DNA of 64,000 nt from a bacterium (GCA_030647205.1 JAUSJO010000002.1:62001-126000); one strand, 5' to 3'; counted from the first letter of the stretch, positions 16,479 through 25,076 are shown. Numbers and translations are program-made. Notes: a model not told the origin generated them from the sequence alone.

Positions 16479-16505
16479 AATAGTATTAATAAAAAAGGAG
16501 ATGAG

Positions 16506-16769
16506 ATGGCAAAGTTAAAACCACTAGGTTATAAGGTTGTTGTAGAGCGAACCCAGGCAGTTGAGAAAACGGCCGGGGGCATTGTGATTCCTGATACTGC
16601 GAAAGAGAAGCCGGAACAAGGCAAAGTTGTGGCTGTCGGCAAAGATGTAGAAGAGATAAAAGTGGGTGATGTAATAGTTTTTGGAAACTTTGCAGCGACA
16701 GAGATTAAAGTCGATGGCAAAGAATATTTAGTTGTAAGGCAAAAAGAAGTACTGGCTATTATTAGCTAG
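16506..16769 (+). CDS. groES: Co-chaperonin GroES
   Basis: 87 residues, full length for GroES. Starts MAKLKPLGYKVVVER, has the mobile-loop region EKTAGGIVIPDTAKEKPEQG and ends EYLVVRQKEVLAIIS. It caps the GroEL ring during folding in the cytoplasm. ATG 16506 is chosen because AAAAAGGAGATGAG precedes it; an upstream in-frame ATG at 16473 is inside the palindromic repeat. Followed 12 nt later by groEL in a CIRCE-controlled operon. Confidence 0.97.
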   Translation: MAKLKPLGYKVVVERTQAVEKTAGGIVIPDTAKEKPEQGKVVAVGKDVEEIKVGDVIVFGNFAATEIKVDGKEYLVVRQKEVLAIIS

Positions 16770-16781
16770 AGAGGAGTCAAA

Positions 16782-18410
16782 ATGGCAAAAGAAATAAAAT
16801 TTTCAGAAGATGCACGAAAAAGATTAAAGGACGGGGTTGATAAGCTCGCAAATACGGTAAAGACAACACTTGGACCAAAGGGGCGAAACGTGGTTTTGGA
16901 TAAAAAGTACGGTGCGCCGACCATTACAAATGATGGTGTGACTATCGCAAAAGAGATAGACCTTGAAGATATCTATGAGAATATGGGTGCACAACTGGTT
17001 AAGGAAGTAGCCTCAAAAACGAACGATGTTGCCGGTGATGGTACAACTACTGCGACTGTTCTAGCTCAAGCAATTATTACAGAAGGACTTAAAAATGTGA
17101 CTGCCGGAGCTAACCCGATGGAGATAAAAAAAGGTATCGAGAAAGCCTCCGCTCACGTGGTTTCAGAGATTGAGAAGACTTCAAAGAAGATTTCTACGAA
17201 AGAGGAGATTGCTCAAGTGGCATCTATCTCAGCGGCAGATACTGAGATTGGCTCGCTTATCGCTGATGTCATGGATACGGTTGGTAAAGACGGTGTTATC
17301 ACAGTTGAAGAGGCCCAGACTTTGGGGATGGAAAAAGAAGTTGTAGAGGGTATGCAGATTGACAATGGCTACATTGCGCCCTACATGGTTACGGATACAG
17401 AAAGGATGGAGGCGATGTATGAGCATCCTTCAATACTTCTGACAGATAAGAAAATATCTTCAATCAATGAAATTGTTCCGCTGCTTGAAAAGATGGCTCA
17501 GGCGGGCAAAAAAGATTTGGTGATTATCGCCGAAGATGTAGATGCGGAGGCGCTAGCGACTTTAATTGTAAATAAAATCAGAGGCGTCTTTAATACCTTG
17601 GCTGTAAAAGCTCCGGGATTTGGCGACAGGAAAAAGGAGATGCTTGAGGATATTTCTATTTTAACCGGAGCAAAAGTGATCTCTGAGGAAGTTGGGCTAA
17701 AGCTTGAGGATGCGGATCTTGATGTTTTGGGGAGCGCTCGAAAAGTGATCGCTGACAAAGATCAGACCATTATTGTTGAAGGTCAGGGTAAAGCAGGTGA
17801 TATTAAAGCGAGAGTTACTCAGATAAGGAGCTGGATCCAAAAAGCCACTAGCGACTGGGACAAGGAAAAGTTGCAAGAACGTTTGGCAAAGCTTTCCGGC
17901 GGAGTTGCGGTTTTGAAGGTCGGTGCTGCTACTGAGGTTGAACTAAAAGAAAAGAAACATAGGATCGAAGATGCTTTGGCAGCTACTCGGGCAGCAGTTG
18001 AAGAAGGAATAGTCCCCGGAGGCGGAGTTGCGCTTGTTGATATTGCACCAAGTTTGACAAAACTAACTGGGACCAAAGACGAAGAGACGGGAATCAAGAT
18101 TTTGCAGCGTGCACTTGAAGAACCGCTTCGACAAATAGCGATGAACGCCGGTAAGGAAGGTTCGGTTGTAGTAGATGAAGTTCAAAAACGTGCAAAAGGT
18201 ATTGGCTATGATGCGGCAAAGGATGACTACAAAGATATGATAAAGGCAGGAATTGTCGATCCGGCAAAAGTTACGCGTTCGGCTCTTCAAAATGCGGCAT
18301 CTATTTCGGCATTATTCCTTACAACCGAAGCAGTTGTAGCTGAGCTTCCGGAGAAAGAAGCGCCGCAAATGCAGGCTGGTGGCGGAATGCCGGGAGGTAT
18401 GGGGTACTAG
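16782..18410 (+). CDS. groEL: Chaperonin GroEL
   Basis: 542 residues, normal length. Typical segments: TLGPKGRNVVLDKKYG, the ATP-binding DVAGDGTTTATVLAQ near residue 86, the hinge and apical domains, EEGIVPGGGVAL near 410, and a C-terminal GGGMPGGMGY tail. Forms the double-ring folding chamber with GroES. Ribosome site AGAGAGGAG. Followed by an intrinsic terminator. No oddity seen. Confidence 0.98.
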   Translation: MAKEIKFSEDARKRLKDGVDKLANTVKTTLGPKGRNVVLDKKYGAPTITNDGVTIAKEIDLEDIYENMGAQLVKEVASKTNDVAGDGTTTATVLAQAIITEGLKNVTAGANPMEIKKGIEKASAHVVSEIEKTSKKISTKEEIAQVASISAADTEIGSLIADVMDTVGKDGVITVEEAQTLGMEKEVVEGMQIDNGYIAPYMVTDTERMEAMYEHPSILLTDKKISSINEIVPLLEKMAQAGKKDLVIIAEDVDAEALATLIVNKIRGVFNTLAVKAPGFGDRKKEMLEDISILTGAKVISEEVGLKLEDADLDVLGSARKVIADKDQTIIVEGQGKAGDIKARVTQIRSWIQKATSDWDKEKLQERLAKLSGGVAVLKVGAATEVELKEKKHRIEDALAATRAAVEEGIVPGGGVALVDIAPSLTKLTGTKDEETGIKILQRALEEPLRQIAMNAGKEGSVVVDEVQKRAKGIGYDAAKDDYKDMIKAGIVDPAKVTRSALQNAASISALFLTTEAVVAELPEKEAPQMQAGGGMPGGMGY

Positions 18411-18445
18411 TTCAAAGCTACTAATTCACCATTCGAAAAAATAAA

Positions 18446-18477
18446 AAACTCACTCTTAAAAATAGGGTGAGTTTTTA
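18446..18477 (+). terminator. Terminator after groEL
   Basis: AAACTCAC pairs with GTGAGTTT across a 13-nt loop, followed by TTTA. Confidence 0.75.
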
Positions 18478-18523
18478 TAGAAGAGTATTTATGGTAAGAT
18501 ATTTCTGATTAAAGGAGTAAGAA

Positions 18524-19696
18524 ATGATAAAGTTTGATTTCAATGGTTTAGAGCCGAAGAGTGATGAAGTAGAAGTTTTTAATGATGCTGATTTCGATTT
18601 TACGAAGATTCAGCCGGACATGGATAGGATGCTTGAAGTTGCCGGCAAACATGGCGACGTAAAAAACCTTATTATTTTGGCTCGGGGAGGCTCAGTAAGC
18701 ACTTTCCGCGCTTTCTGGCACGGATATGGTAAATATATTTCCGATAAAAAAGTTTATTTCGTAGATACGGTCGATCCGGACTATATTTTTTATGTTAAAG
18801 ACAAATGCAAACCTCAAGATTCGCTAGTTATTTCCATTTCCAAGTCAGGAACAACAGTGGACGTAATAGAAAATGTGCTTAATTTTGATGGCTTTACTCA
18901 AGTTATTATTACAACTGACAGCGATAATCCTCTAAATGCTATCGCCAAAGAAAAAGGATATGACACTCTTTCCCATCAGGAAGTCGGCGGAAGATTCTCC
19001 GGGTTGACCGAAGTGTCGCTCTTCCCTTCTGTTCTTTGCGGACTTGATATTTCGGAAATAAGAAAAGGCGGAGCTCAAGGGTATGTTGACTTTGCAAAGG
19101 ATACAAATGATGCCAAAAATCTGGCGCTTATTATTAGAGAATTGTCCGAAAAGAAATATGATCAAATATTCTGGCCGATCTACTCCAGAAAGCTTGTTGC
19201 TTTTTCAGGGTTGATCGCGCAACTCATTAACGAAACAGTAGCTAAAGAGGGAAAAGGAATTTCTACGGTGATTGCTGAAGGGCCGGAGAGTCAGCACTTT
19301 CTAAACCAAAGATTTTTTGGCGGTCCGAAAAATATGATCGGTATTTTTACAACAGTGGCCGGATTTGACGAAGAAGAGACTGTAGCCGTCCCTGAAAACT
19401 TGAAAAGTGTGAAGTTGCGAGACGGAAATGTTGGAAATTTAGATGGGATGAAACTCTCTGACAGTATGAGATTTGAGCTTCAAGGGACTTATGAAGAAGC
19501 TAAAAACTCAAAAATTCCCTCACTAAAAATGGAAATCGATAAAGTTGATGAGTTTAATCTCGGATACTTTACAGCATACTTACATGTTTTTGCCATATAT
19601 CTCGCCCGGGCGTTTGAAGTTAACCCTTTTGATCAGCCGGAAGTGGAAGGTTCGAAGAAAATTAGTTTCGAAGCGAGAAAGAACTATAAAAAATAG
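18524..19696 (+). CDS. pgi: Glucose-6-phosphate isomerase (short form)
   Basis: Interconverts glucose 6-phosphate and fructose 6-phosphate. 390 residues, shorter than the 450-550 usual in bacteria. Two SIS domains are visible: SISKSGTTVDVIENVLNF near 107-124 and the second with GPESQHFLNQRFFGGPKN at about 255-272. The C-terminal PFDQPEVEGSKK carries the conserved DQP-VE-GK pattern of Pgi. Ribosome site AAAGGAG. A bifunctional phosphoglucose/phosphomannose isomerase is the main alternative, but the DQPEVEGSKK end favours Pgi. Confidence 0.88.
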   Translation: MIKFDFNGLEPKSDEVEVFNDADFDFTKIQPDMDRMLEVAGKHGDVKNLIILARGGSVSTFRAFWHGYGKYISDKKVYFVDTVDPDYIFYVKDKCKPQDSLVISISKSGTTVDVIENVLNFDGFTQVIITTDSDNPLNAIAKEKGYDTLSHQEVGGRFSGLTEVSLFPSVLCGLDISEIRKGGAQGYVDFAKDTNDAKNLALIIRELSEKKYDQIFWPIYSRKLVAFSGLIAQLINETVAKEGKGISTVIAEGPESQHFLNQRFFGGPKNMIGIFTTVAGFDEEETVAVPENLKSVKLRDGNVGNLDGMKLSDSMRFELQGTYEEAKNSKIPSLKMEIDKVDEFNLGYFTAYLHVFAIYLARAFEVNPFDQPEVEGSKKISFEARKNYKK

Positions 19697-19707
19697 CCTT
19701 ATTCTGC

Positions 19708-19713
19708 TATAAT
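19708..19713 (+). promoter_or_regulatory. -10 element upstream of the structured repeat and dnaG
   Basis: TATAAT in TGCTATAATC, an extended -10, directly after pgi. A transcript starting near 19720 would run through the structured repeat at 19778-19940 before reaching dnaG. Confidence 0.5.
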
Positions 19714-19777
19714 CACGAAACTAAGCGGAGATTTTATTTTTAATATCTTTCAACTTTTTAGCGGTAAAGATCATTTT

Positions 19778-19940
19778 TCTACTTTTTTAGAAAAAGTAGA
19801 GCAAAAATCGCGACTAGACGGCTTCTTAAAGTGTCGTTCAAACCTCACTTCAAATTTGAAGAAGGACAACAAGCCGATTCCGGAAGCTCTTTTCCAAAAG
19901 TTCGTCTCGGTTTTCACTCGCTTTTTGAACAGATAGTCGC
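19778..19940. repeat. Structured intergenic repeat, copy A
   Basis: Begins with a perfect 10-bp hairpin (TCTACTTTTT-TAG-AAAAAGTAGA, 19778-19800), then GCGACTA (19810-19816) that is complementary to TAGTCGC (19934-19940) about 120 nt downstream. Copies B (41896-42061) and C (60167-60342) have the same plan with paired base changes. No start codon with ribosome site and no known family. It fills most of the pgi-dnaG gap. Confidence 0.7.
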
Positions 19941-19984
19941 AAAACCATTTATTTATAAATCAAATGTAAACATGAGAACTTATT

Positions 19985-21757
19985 ATGTCTAATGAAATTG
20001 AAGAAATAAAAGATAAGCTGGATATCGTCGACTATGTCGGCAAGGTAGTCCAGCTTAAAAAAACAGGCCAGAACTACAAAGGTTTATGCCCTTTTCACAG
20101 TGAGAAAACACCATCTTTTATAGTCAGCCAGGACAAACAGATATTTCATTGCTTTGGTTGCAACGAAGGCGGTGACATTTTTGCATGGGTTATGAAAACT
20201 GATGGGATGGAGTTTTCAGAAGCACTGAAAAAACTCGCTGCTGATGCCGGGGTGACATTAACCAGAGAACATAATCCCGAAAGAAGCGATGCGCGGGAGA
20301 AACTTTTTGATATCAATGAGGAAGCTTGCGCATTTTTTGAGGGTAATTTGAAGAGCGATACCGGGAAAACGGCGGCTGACTATTTCAAAAAAAGAAAACT
20401 AACCGACAAGACGATTAAAGAATTCAGGCTTGGATACGCGCCGGGGATGAACGCGCTAATCAAAAAAATGACTGCTGAAGGATATGACAAAAAAGACATG
20501 GTAAGCGCCGGCGTGGCAAAGGAAAAAGAAGGCAAGCTAGTTGACCAGTTTCGGGCTCGTGTAACTTTTCCGATAATAAATACCGGTGGTAGACCGGTTG
20601 GTTTCTCGGCAAGGGTTTTGGGCGATGGAATACCGAAATATTTAAATACTCCGTCGACTGATATTTATGACAAGTCAGGAATTTTATACGGGATTTATCA
20701 GGCAAAAGAGGCGATGCGCAAGCAAAATCATACAATTGTTGTCGAAGGAAATATGGATGTTATCGCTTCTCATCAGGCCGGCGTGAAAAACGTAGTCGCT
20801 TCAAGCGGAACGGCGCTGACAGAAAGGCAGCTCGATATTTTGAAGAAATTTAGCCCGAATATAAAGCTGGCTTTTGATATCGACCCTGCCGGTGACATGG
20901 CAACCCGGCGGGCGATCGAAATGGCATTTGCCAAAGGGATCAACCTTAAAATTATCGAGATACCTGAAGGTAAGGATGCGGCGGATGTGGTTGCTAAAGA
21001 TCCAAAGATTTGGATTGATGCCGTAAAGGAAGCGACCTATGTGATGGACTATTTATTTGAAAAGCTATTTACGGGCGACATAGAAAAAGATATTTTGAAA
21101 AAGAAAAAAGTAACTAGAGAGTTTATTTCCTTCATAGCAAAGCTTGAAGATATGATAGAAAGAGACCATTACATCAAAAAACTGGCTGAAAAAATAAATG
21201 TTGGCGAGGACGCAATAAGAAAGACACTTGACCGAACTTCGCCGAAAGCCTCACTCGACAAGTCAAAAGAAGCAAAATCGGATATTCAAAATGAGCCCAT
21301 TAAAGTAGTCGTGGGGATGAGAGGGCAGATTGAGGAGAGGGTTTTGGGGATTGGTCTTGGAGTAGAAAAGTGCCATGGTTTTCTCTTTGAGAGCCTGGAA
21401 CCGGAAGACTTCAACACTGATACAATGAATATGCTTTACAAAAAGGCGAAAAATCACTATAATGCAAACAAAGTTTTTGATCTGAAAGAGTTTAACAAGC
21501 TTCTTAAACAGGAGGAAGCTAAAAGTTTCAATGTTTTGCTTGTAAAAAATGAGCTCGAGACGGAAAATCTCAACGAAGAAGAGGTACAGGAGGAGATTTT
21601 CTATCTGGCTAAAAAAATTAAACAGCTAAACGTTGCAGACGAAAAGGCGGCCTTAAGTAGGGAAATTAAAGAAGCTGAAAAAAGAAAGGACGATAAATGC
21701 GCAAAGGATCTGATAAAAAAGATGCAGGAACTTCTAAAAAAGGAACAAAGTCTGTAG
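19985..21757 (+). CDS. dnaG: DNA primase DnaG
   Basis: Makes RNA primers at the replication fork. 590 residues. N-terminal CHC2 zinc site is Cys35, His38, Cys56 and Cys59. The TOPRIM core includes VVEGNMDVIASHQAG (about 255-269) and FDIDPAGDMA (about 298-307). The C-terminal third is helical and would be the helicase-binding domain. Upstream lies a structured intergenic repeat. The 3' end overlaps the rpoD start by 61 nt, the classic dnaG-rpoD pair with likely translational coupling. Confidence 0.96.
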   Translation: MSNEIEEIKDKLDIVDYVGKVVQLKKTGQNYKGLCPFHSEKTPSFIVSQDKQIFHCFGCNEGGDIFAWVMKTDGMEFSEALKKLAADAGVTLTREHNPERSDAREKLFDINEEACAFFEGNLKSDTGKTAADYFKKRKLTDKTIKEFRLGYAPGMNALIKKMTAEGYDKKDMVSAGVAKEKEGKLVDQFRARVTFPIINTGGRPVGFSARVLGDGIPKYLNTPSTDIYDKSGILYGIYQAKEAMRKQNHTIVVEGNMDVIASHQAGVKNVVASSGTALTERQLDILKKFSPNIKLAFDIDPAGDMATRRAIEMAFAKGINLKIIEIPEGKDAADVVAKDPKIWIDAVKEATYVMDYLFEKLFTGDIEKDILKKKKVTREFISFIAKLEDMIERDHYIKKLAEKINVGEDAIRKTLDRTSPKASLDKSKEAKSDIQNEPIKVVVGMRGQIEERVLGIGLGVEKCHGFLFESLEPEDFNTDTMNMLYKKAKNHYNANKVFDLKEFNKLLKQEEAKSFNVLLVKNELETENLNEEEVQEEIFYLAKKIKQLNVADEKAALSREIKEAEKRKDDKCAKDLIKKMQELLKKEQSL

Positions 21758-23085
21758 CTCAAGATGTGAAGAAAAAGACCACGAAAAAAGCTATTTTGAA
21801 AAAAGTGGTAAAGAAAGTCGTGCCAAAAAAAGCGGCTAAAAAAGTAGTTGCTCCCAAAAAGACTGTAAAAAAAGTTGTAACGAAAAAAGACGTGAAGAAA
21901 GTGGTGCCGAAGAAGGTTGTTAAAAAAGCCGTGAAGGAAGTAAAGAAAGCTCCAAAAAAGGCAGAGGTTAAAAAAGCTGCGCCAAAAAAGACAGCTGCCG
22001 GCAAACCTTCTGATAAATCACCGGAAAAGAAAGAGAAGGAGCTTATTGCGAAAGGCAAGTCTCAGGGTTTTGTAACCCAAGACGAGATTATGGCAATATT
22101 CCCTGATGTTGAGGAAAGCGTAGAACAGCTTGACGAGATTTATGCTACTTTGAGCGAACAAAACATAGACGTTATCGACAGCCGGGAAAAGATGATATGG
22201 GGCGACGATAAGACTGATGTGGCAGATGAGAAGGATCTTGCTGCCGGAGTAAGCGACTTTGCCGATGACTCTGTCAGAATGTATTTGAGAGAAATCGGAA
22301 GAATTCCGCTTTTGACCCGTGAGGAAGAAGTATCACTTGCAAAGAGAGTTGTAGAAGGTGACTTATCTGCCAAAAAAGCTCTAACAAAAGCAAACTTGAG
22401 GCTTGTGGTCTCTATCGCCAAAAAATTTATGGGACGCGGGCTTGATCTCCTGGACTTGATAGAAGAGGGAAATACCGGGCTGATGCGCGCGGTTGAAAAG
22501 TTTGATTATACAAAAGGATTTAAGTTTTCAACCTATGCGACTTGGTGGATTAGACAGGCTATAACTAGAGCGATTGCAGACCAAGCCAGAACTATCCGAA
22601 TACCGGTACACATGGTTGAAACAATCAATAAATTACTCAGAACAAAGCGAAGATTGCTTCAAGATTTGGGCCGTGAACCTTTGCCTGAAGAGTTGGCGAC
22701 AGAGATGGAAATGGATGTGGCGAAGATTAATCATATTCTAAAAATTTCCCAAGATACAGTATCAATTGACGCCCAGATTGGTGAGGAAGAAGACTCTCGT
22801 CTTGCTGATTTCATTGAGGACCAAGAAGCGGTGACCCCCGCAGAAGCGGCAACATCAGAATTACTCAAAGAAAACATCAAAAATGTTCTCGAATTCTTAA
22901 CTCCGCGCGAGCAAAAAATTTTGAGGATGAGATTCGGCCTAGACGATGGCCACGGACATACACTAGAAGAAACAGGTCAGGAGTTTGGCGTAACCCGTGA
23001 GAGAATCCGTCAGATTGAAGCCAAAGCTCTGATGAAACTCAGAAAACATCGAGAGAGCAAAAAGCTGCAAGATTACCTTCGATAA
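21697..23085 (+). CDS. rpoD: Primary sigma factor RpoD/SigA with Lys-rich N-terminal extension
   Basis: Directs RNA polymerase to housekeeping promoters. 462 residues. Residues 1 to about 110 are extremely Lys/Ala/Val/Pro-rich with KKVVPKK-type repeats, like a histone-H1 tail. Then come a region 1.1-like helical segment (SQGFVTQDEIMAIFPDVEE), region 1.2 (SVRMYLREIGRIPLLT), region 2 (ANLRLVVSIAKKF; ATWWIRQAITRAIADQ), region 3 and region 4.2 (GVTRERIRQIEAKAL). All core DNA-binding residues appear intact, in keeping with the TTGACA/TATAAT promoters seen across the window. The start overlaps dnaG; no later ATG precedes the conserved part. Confidence 0.95.
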   Translation: MRKGSDKKDAGTSKKGTKSVAQDVKKKTTKKAILKKVVKKVVPKKAAKKVVAPKKTVKKVVTKKDVKKVVPKKVVKKAVKEVKKAPKKAEVKKAAPKKTAAGKPSDKSPEKKEKELIAKGKSQGFVTQDEIMAIFPDVEESVEQLDEIYATLSEQNIDVIDSREKMIWGDDKTDVADEKDLAAGVSDFADDSVRMYLREIGRIPLLTREEEVSLAKRVVEGDLSAKKALTKANLRLVVSIAKKFMGRGLDLLDLIEEGNTGLMRAVEKFDYTKGFKFSTYATWWIRQAITRAIADQARTIRIPVHMVETINKLLRTKRRLLQDLGREPLPEELATEMEMDVAKINHILKISQDTVSIDAQIGEEEDSRLADFIEDQEAVTPAEAATSELLKENIKNVLEFLTPREQKILRMRFGLDDGHGHTLEETGQEFGVTRERIRQIEAKALMKLRKHRESKKLQDYLR

Positions 23086-23113
23086 TTTTTCGCCTCTGAT
23101 TAAGTAAAAATTA

Positions 23114-23148
23114 AAACAAACCTTAGTTTTTCTAGGGTTTGTTTTTTA
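23114..23148 (+). terminator. Terminator after rpoD
   Basis: AACAAACC pairs with GGTTTGTT around a T-rich loop, followed by TTTTA. Confidence 0.8.
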
Positions 23149-23154
23149 GCTGCA

Positions 23155-23232
23155 TTGTTCAAGAATGATATTTATGCTATAATTTAGTCAGTTCATAGAC
23201 AATTAAAAGAGGGCAACCGTGCCCTCTTTTTG
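23155..23232 (+). promoter_or_regulatory. Promoter and terminator-like leader of the 23.3-24.6 kb cassette
   Basis: TTGTTC (23155-23160) and TATAAT (23178-23183) are 17 bp apart. In the leader an 11-bp perfect stem (23205-23215 with 23220-23230, loop ACCG) ends in five T residues, so it looks like an intrinsic terminator ahead of the first gene. It is followed by GTAACTTGAAA. A near twin lies at 25855-25880. Confidence 0.7.
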
Positions 23233-23254
23233 TAACTTGAAAGGGTGATAAACA

Positions 23255-23494
23255 TTGGATAGGGATGAAATCTTCGGAAAGATAAAGGAGTCCGTTGTTA
23301 ACCAGCTTGGAGTTGATGAAGCGGAGGTTACTGAAGAGTCTTCTTTTACAGATGATTTGGATGCTGACTCTCTGGACCGAGTCGAACTAATCATGGAAAT
23401 GGAGGACAACTTCGGCATAAAGATTCCCGATGAAGATGCAAAGGATCTGGCTACCGTTGCTGATGCGATTGAATATGTTCTCAAACATACGTAA
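23255..23494 (+). CDS. acpP: Acyl carrier protein (TTG start)
   Basis: 79 residues with the ACP four-helix pattern. The phosphopantetheine attachment serine is Ser39 in LDADSLDRVEL, followed by the acidic helix II (IMEMEDNFGIKIPDED). The start is TTG at 23255, with GAAAGGGTGAT upstream; no in-frame ATG fits. No fatty-acid synthesis genes are near, and it heads a cassette of small Cys-rich proteins, so it could serve a dedicated acylation reaction rather than bulk lipid synthesis. Confidence 0.93.
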   Translation: MDRDEIFGKIKESVVNQLGVDEAEVTEESSFTDDLDADSLDRVELIMEMEDNFGIKIPDEDAKDLATVADAIEYVLKHT

Positions 23495-23535
23495 TCACAA
23501 GTACAAATCGGTTTAAAAACTCTCAAGGAGACGGA

Positions 23536-23856
23536 ATGAGCAATACCTCAGCTTCAGTCACGGAAGATGCAACACCGGATATCGAGGAGATTGATCACGA
23601 ACGGGTGAGACAGGAACTTTTATCCATGGGCCACTACCACGATCCGGGTGATATGGTGTGTCCTTCAACCGGCAAGATAGCACCGGAAGCTGCTATCTTT
23701 GTCATTAAAGAAAGACCGACACACAGACTGGGAGAAGAAGACCTTTGCAACGCTTGCTATGGATGCATAACAGACGAACAGGCAATCGATAATGAGCGCT
23801 GGACCTTGGGGGAAATTCTAAAGTGGCGGGAAAGTGGTGAGAAGCCAAGCCGGTAG
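23536..23856 (+). CDS. Small acidic protein, unknown function
   Basis: 106 residues, acidic N-terminus, with three cysteines in the patterns CPSTGKIAPEAAIF (about 43-56) and CNACYGC (about 75-81) that could bind a metal. The start follows CAAGGAGACGGA. Second gene of the acyl-carrier cassette. No known family; the DPGDMVCPSTGK segment looks like a small zinc-ribbon half. Confidence 0.65.
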   Translation: MSNTSASVTEDATPDIEEIDHERVRQELLSMGHYHDPGDMVCPSTGKIAPEAAIFVIKERPTHRLGEEDLCNACYGCITDEQAIDNERWTLGEILKWRESGEKPSR

Positions 23857-23879
23857 GAGGGGCAGGAAGGCGGATAATC

Positions 23880-24146
23880 ATGAAGAGAAAGCGAGGGAAG
23901 AGAAGAAGATGTAAAGTCTGTGGGAAACTTACAGATAACAAGCACCATTTCTGGATAGATCGCTCGGTTAAGAAAATAAAGTTCGCAAGAAAGTTGAAGA
24001 TGCATGTTTGCGAGCACCCGTGTCATCAAGGATTCCACGTGCACGTCAGAAATAATGGTTGTCCGGAAAACTGTTCCACACCTTGCAAATTTGAAAGAAT
24101 CTGCTGTTGGTTATATGAGGCAGTTTCCCGTGGAAGTGCAGCTTAA
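23880..24146 (+). CDS. Small Cys/His-rich basic protein (HNH- or zinc-finger-like)
   Basis: 88 residues with a very basic N-terminus (KRKRGKRRR), CKVC, then HH, then CEHPCHQGFHVHV and three further Cys pairs (NGCPENCSTPC, ICC). The order CxxC-HH-CxxCH-xx-H resembles a small HNH nuclease or zinc finger. Catalytic competence is doubtful because of the small size. Start ATG 23880 has a weak site. Third gene of the cassette. Confidence 0.6.
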   Translation: MKRKRGKRRRCKVCGKLTDNKHHFWIDRSVKKIKFARKLKMHVCEHPCHQGFHVHVRNNGCPENCSTPCKFERICCWLYEAVSRGSAA

Positions 24147-24164
24147 CTTGAGAGGATGGTGACC

Positions 24165-24320
24165 ATGAGCACAAAGATCAAAGTCGAAGAGAAATGTAAA
24201 ACTTGTGGAAGCCACGGAGACTCTACAAGCGAGTGTCATAATGGCTCAAGCGAGTTTTTCCTGCAGAAAACAAGCCCGGAAGGTACATGCGGAGAGTGGA
24301 ATGAGAAGAGAAAGGAGTGA
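24165..24320 (+). CDS. 51-residue four-cysteine protein
   Basis: ATG 24165 follows GAGAGGATGGTGACC; stop TGA at 24318. Cysteines occur as CKTC, a single C about ten residues later (TSECHNG) and a last one in EGTCGEW. This CxxC - C - GxCxxW order is shared with the proteins at 26159 and 26560, so I treat them as one small zinc-binding family. It lies 3 nt before the next gene. Confidence 0.6.
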   Translation: MSTKIKVEEKCKTCGSHGDSTSECHNGSSEFFLQKTSPEGTCGEWNEKRKE

Positions 24321-24323
24321 GAG

Positions 24324-24593
24324 ATGACAGTTATTGATGATAGGCCTCTTGCCGAACTATATGCACTTCAAGGTGACTCTGACTTTACCGAAAAAATCTG
24401 CAGGACTATCGGAGATGCCGGATATCATGTTAGGGTACATATAATCAGGCAAGATGAGCTGGTCTATATTCAACGTAATCCGGGGATCAATGCAGTCCCG
24501 TCAGTTAGGGTTGGCGATGAGTTGCTCTCGGGCATGAGAGAGATTAACGACTTCTTTGACAGTCAACCCGATCCGGTAGCTGTAGAAGCTTAA
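24324..24593 (+). CDS. Thioredoxin-fold (glutaredoxin-like) protein lacking CxxC
   Basis: 89 residues. The C-terminal half INAVPSVRVGDELLSGMREINDFF resembles the glutaredoxin pattern of cis-proline loop (VPS), a beta hairpin and the last helix. The usual redox CxxC position is occupied by LQGDSDF, so it is unlikely to be a redox enzyme. The ribosome site is AAAGGAGTGAG, overlapping the previous stop. Last gene of the cassette. Confidence 0.55.
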   Translation: MTVIDDRPLAELYALQGDSDFTEKICRTIGDAGYHVRVHIIRQDELVYIQRNPGINAVPSVRVGDELLSGMREINDFFDSQPDPVAVEA

Positions 24594-24606
24594 CAATGCA
24601 CTTTGG

Positions 24607-24646
24607 GGGCGGAACGAGATATAATCTCGGGCCGCCCTTTTTCTTT
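24607..24646 (+). terminator. Terminator of the 23.3-24.6 kb cassette
   Basis: Two-part stem GGGCGG/CCGCCC and CGAGA/TCTCG, then a T run. Confidence 0.9.
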
Positions 24647-24688
24647 TTTATACATAAAAGTTTGTCTATTTCATGCTAAAATGGGTAT

Positions 24689-24862
24689 ATGAAAAAGCAG
24701 AAATTTGTTGTTTTTGATGGCAATGCTATTGTCCATCGTGCATATCACGCTATGCCGCCGATGACGACCAAAAAAGGCGAGCTGATAAATGCCGTTTACG
24801 GCTACTCTTCGATGATGCTCAAGGTTTTGACCGAGCTGAAGCTGATGAGCGCTATCGCCTGA
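24689..24862 (+). pseudogene. Duplicated 5' end of polA (truncated copy)
   Basis: The first 152 nt from the ATG (24689-24840) match the first 152 nt of polA (27640-27791) except at four third-codon positions, all silent. Then the match stops abruptly and the frame reaches a stop after six unrelated codons. The encoded 57-residue fragment has the 5' nuclease start MKKQKFVVFDGNAIVHRAYH and cannot be functional. A -10-like TGCTAAAAT sits just before the ATG, so this may be the original polA 5' end and promoter, cut off by an insertion. Confidence 0.85.
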
Positions 24863-25032
24863 AGCATGGACTACCCAAGTTGGAAAAAGTAATCGTACAG
24901 AACCCTGATGGTAATGTTAAAACATACAATTTCTGACAAAAAGGCGATGCATGCCTTGTCGATCCCCAAGATGGCAATGATCCCTATCTTGTGGAGACGA
25001 AATACGTAAGATTGAATGACAGAGGACGTTAG
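24841..25032 (+). pseudogene. Remnant of a small gene with an in-frame UGA
   Basis: Directly after the polA homology an open frame reads ADERYRLKHGLPKLEKVIVQ and onward, with one TGA at 24934-24936 and an end at TAG 25030. The part after the TGA (QKGDACLVDPQDGND...) looks like real protein. It has no start of its own, so its 5' end was lost at the junction. A terminator follows at 25077, as expected for the last gene of a cassette. Confidence 0.5.
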
Positions 25033-25076
25033 TGGTAATACTAGGTCATTCTTAGAATGATGACTCAAACAAAGCA

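Noticed and set aside
21759..22058. Phe/Thr-rich open frame opposite the rpoD start
   Set aside because: It is the antisense of the Lys-rich repeats; the composition follows from the codons on the other strand.
24037..24044. Second parS-like CACGTG near 24.04 kb
   Set aside because: Only the central hexamer matches; flanking bases differ from the ParB consensus.
24934..24936. In-frame UGA read as an amino acid (code variant as in Gracilibacteria)
   Set aside because: UGA is used as the normal stop in many intact genes here (for example mutM, groEL neighbours, the phosphodiesterase); a pseudogene is simpler.
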